Shown here piece after piece: positions 63,152 to 64,000 of a stretch of DNA of 64,000 nt; the stretch's first letter is position 1; each line of letters begins with the position of its first letter. A program made the position numbers and the translations under genes. The DNA is from Hyphomicrobiales bacterium (lineage in GTDB: Bacteria > Pseudomonadota > Alphaproteobacteria > Rhizobiales > Rhizobiaceae). The stretch lies in assembly GCA_900473045.1 (NCBI GenBank), contig UCKS01000048.1, forward strand, positions 1-64,000, read 5' to 3'. The notes beneath the pieces were generated by a model. The model made no database searches and was not told the origin of the DNA. It saw only the letters and a program-made list of their open reading frames with translations.

Positions 63152-63273
63152 CTTCTCCCCAGCGGGGAGAAGTGCCGAACGCAGTGAGGCGATGAGGGGG
63201 CGGTCCGGCGCATTCAGAGTTTGTGGCTCCCCCTCATCCGCCCTCCGGGCACCTTCTCCCCGCCGGGGAGAAG
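63152..63273. repeat. rhizobial palindromic repeat pair
   Basis: Two copies of one motif face each other. The left arm runs from CTTCTCCCC at 63152 to GATGAGGGGG at 63200, the right arm from CCCCCTCATC at 63229 to GGGGAGAAG at 63273. Each copy carries its own hairpin (CTTCTCCCC..GGGGAGAAG). This sequence is a familiar dispersed intergenic repeat of rhizobia and relatives. Confidence 0.85.
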
Positions 63274-63323
63274 AGGAAGCCACAGCCTTCCACCCCTCCC
63301 CGATTCCATGCTACCCTACCCTC

Positions 63324-63638
63324 ATGACCCTTGCCGTTCCCACCGATGATTTCGACTGCCAGAGCTGTGGCGCCTGCTGCAGTTATTCCGAAGATTGGCC
63401 ACGATTCTCCCTGGAAACCGACGAGGAACTTGACCTGATCCCCGCGGAATACGTGTCTGCCGATCTCGGTGGCATGCGCTGCGAGGACAATCGCTGTTCG
63501 GCGCTTGACGGCAAGCTTGGTATTCATGTCGGCTGCAGGATCTATGCGGTGCGCCCGATCGTCTGCCGCACCTGCATGCCGGGCGATGACGAATGTCTGA
63601 TGGCCAGACACAAGCTATCGCAAAAAGTGCTGCTCTGA
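63324..63638 (+). CDS. YkgJ-family cysteine-cluster protein
   Basis: A 104-residue protein with the YkgJ/CxxCxxCC pattern: CQSCGACC near residue 12, single Cys in MRCEDNRCSAL, and CRIYAVRPIVCRTC near the end, eight or more Cys that probably bind zinc or an iron-sulfur cluster. Function is unknown. The start is the ATG at 63324, right behind the palindromic repeat; the longer open frame reads through that repeat and is rejected. Confidence 0.8.
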   Translation: MTLAVPTDDFDCQSCGACCSYSEDWPRFSLETDEELDLIPAEYVSADLGGMRCEDNRCSALDGKLGIHVGCRIYAVRPIVCRTCMPGDDECLMARHKLSQKVLL

Positions 63639-63826
63639 CACCGGATCGTCCGGCTCGATTTCGATATGGCCGCATAGTGTACGGTTTGCGCAGCTGGATT
63701 CGGTGAAATATCCGGAGTTTAGCTTGTTTTCCCGGATAGCCATCCGGCGACCTCTACCCTATTTTGCGCCCATGAATTCCGGGCCACGCAGCGTGAGCCT
63801 GACAGCTTCGAAAAGGGACGATTTCG

Positions 63827-64000
63827 ATGAGCCTGCCGCAACCACAAAACACCACCGATACCCCGACAGCTCCCTTTTCTCATTTCGCCCCACCGATCGC
63901 CGAACAGACGGCGCTGCGCCAGGCGATCACCGCCGCTTATCGCCGCCCGGAAACCGAATGCCTGCCGCCGCTGATGACAGCAGCGACCCTGCCCGACGAT
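63827..64000 (+). CDS. putA: PutA bifunctional proline dehydrogenase, 5' part
   Basis: The first 58 codons of a gene cut off by the window end. The product starts MSLPQPQNTT, a polar leader, and then enters PPIAEQTALRQAITAAYRR and CLPPLM, which resembles the start of rhizobial PutA (proline dehydrogenase plus pyrroline-5-carboxylate dehydrogenase). The ATG at 63827 has AAAAGGGA upstream. The identity rests only on this short N-terminus, so it should be confirmed on the next stretch. Confidence 0.7.
   Translation, partial: MSLPQPQNTTDTPTAPFSHFAPPIAEQTALRQAITAAYRRPETECLPPLMTAATLPDD

Noticed and set aside
1-64000. CRISPR array, prophage, integrase or toxin-antitoxin pair
   Set aside because: No regularly spaced repeats, integrase, phage structural gene or recognisable toxin-antitoxin pair was seen on either strand.

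Overview
The window is a GC-rich stretch of an alphaproteobacterial chromosome, almost certainly from the Rhizobiaceae (Rhizobium/Agrobacterium/Sinorhizobium group). The evidence is a SAM-II riboswitch in front of metZ, the cell-cycle regulator gcrA, a phoR-pstSCAB-phoU-phoB operon, a fructose operon of the frcR/frcBCAK type, the long two-domain dCTP deaminase, and palindromic repeats of the rhizobial kind. No rRNA, CRISPR array, prophage, intact insertion sequence or conjugation gene was seen. Most of the window is conserved housekeeping DNA.

Layout. 1-11.6 kb: YdeI-like protein, a gene-poor stretch, Tim44-like protein, histidine phosphatase, divergent mntH/mntR, an EamA exporter, a Ca2+/H+ antiporter, then a run of an S24 peptidase-type repressor, a nuclease-fold secreted protein, a TerB-like protein and a sterol-desaturase-family oxidase, followed by a solute-binding protein. 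11.6-13.6 kb: a family-2 glycosyltransferase with a fused MshEN-type N-terminus, broken by a one-base frameshift. 13.6-22.5 kb: tRNA-Gly, dcd, riboswitch-controlled metZ, a CDP-alcohol phosphatidyltransferase, apaG, hslO, argF, argD, gcrA and a VOC protein. 22.5-31.4 kb: the phosphate operon (phoR pstS pstC pstA pstB phoU phoB, all on minus) with a divergent PPK2 polyphosphate kinase. 31.4-40 kb: conserved unknowns, nitronate monooxygenase, tRNA-Thr with small orphan genes behind it, ureidoglycine aminohydrolase, MOSC protein, AI-2E and MFS transporters. 40-50 kb: fadD, pgi, a GT4 glycosyltransferase, fructokinase, pyrE and pyrC. 50-56 kb: frcK-frcA-frcC-frcB (minus) divergent from frcR and a RbsD/FucU mutarotase. 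56-64 kb: DoxX, a Crp/Fnr regulator with a CHASE2 adenylate cyclase and a FecR protein, a Sel1-repeat protein, a Ser/Cys proline-racemase-family enzyme, a metallophosphoesterase, a YkgJ protein and the 5' end of putA.

How it works together. Sugar metabolism is grouped: the Frc ABC importer and its ROK repressor lie a few kilobases from fructokinase and pgi, so imported fructose can be phosphorylated to fructose-6-phosphate and interconverted with glucose-6-phosphate. Phosphate sensing (PhoR/PhoB/PhoU), high-affinity uptake (Pst) and polyphosphate use (PPK2) are adjacent. The hydroxyproline-type epimerase near putA hints at imino-acid catabolism.

The most rewarding non-coding signals are: the metZ attenuator, whose mutually exclusive hairpins can be read from the sequence; a 5' stem-loop plus terminator in the argD leader; a cluster of GANTC sites with a CtrA-like box before gcrA; a near-perfect palindrome between frcB and frcR; a candidate small RNA between fadD and pgi; intercistronic hairpins after both solute-binding-protein genes; and a four-hairpin palindromic repeat at 50.0 kb. 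I did not find a clearly new defence or biosynthetic system. Motif positions were read by eye and no database search was run.
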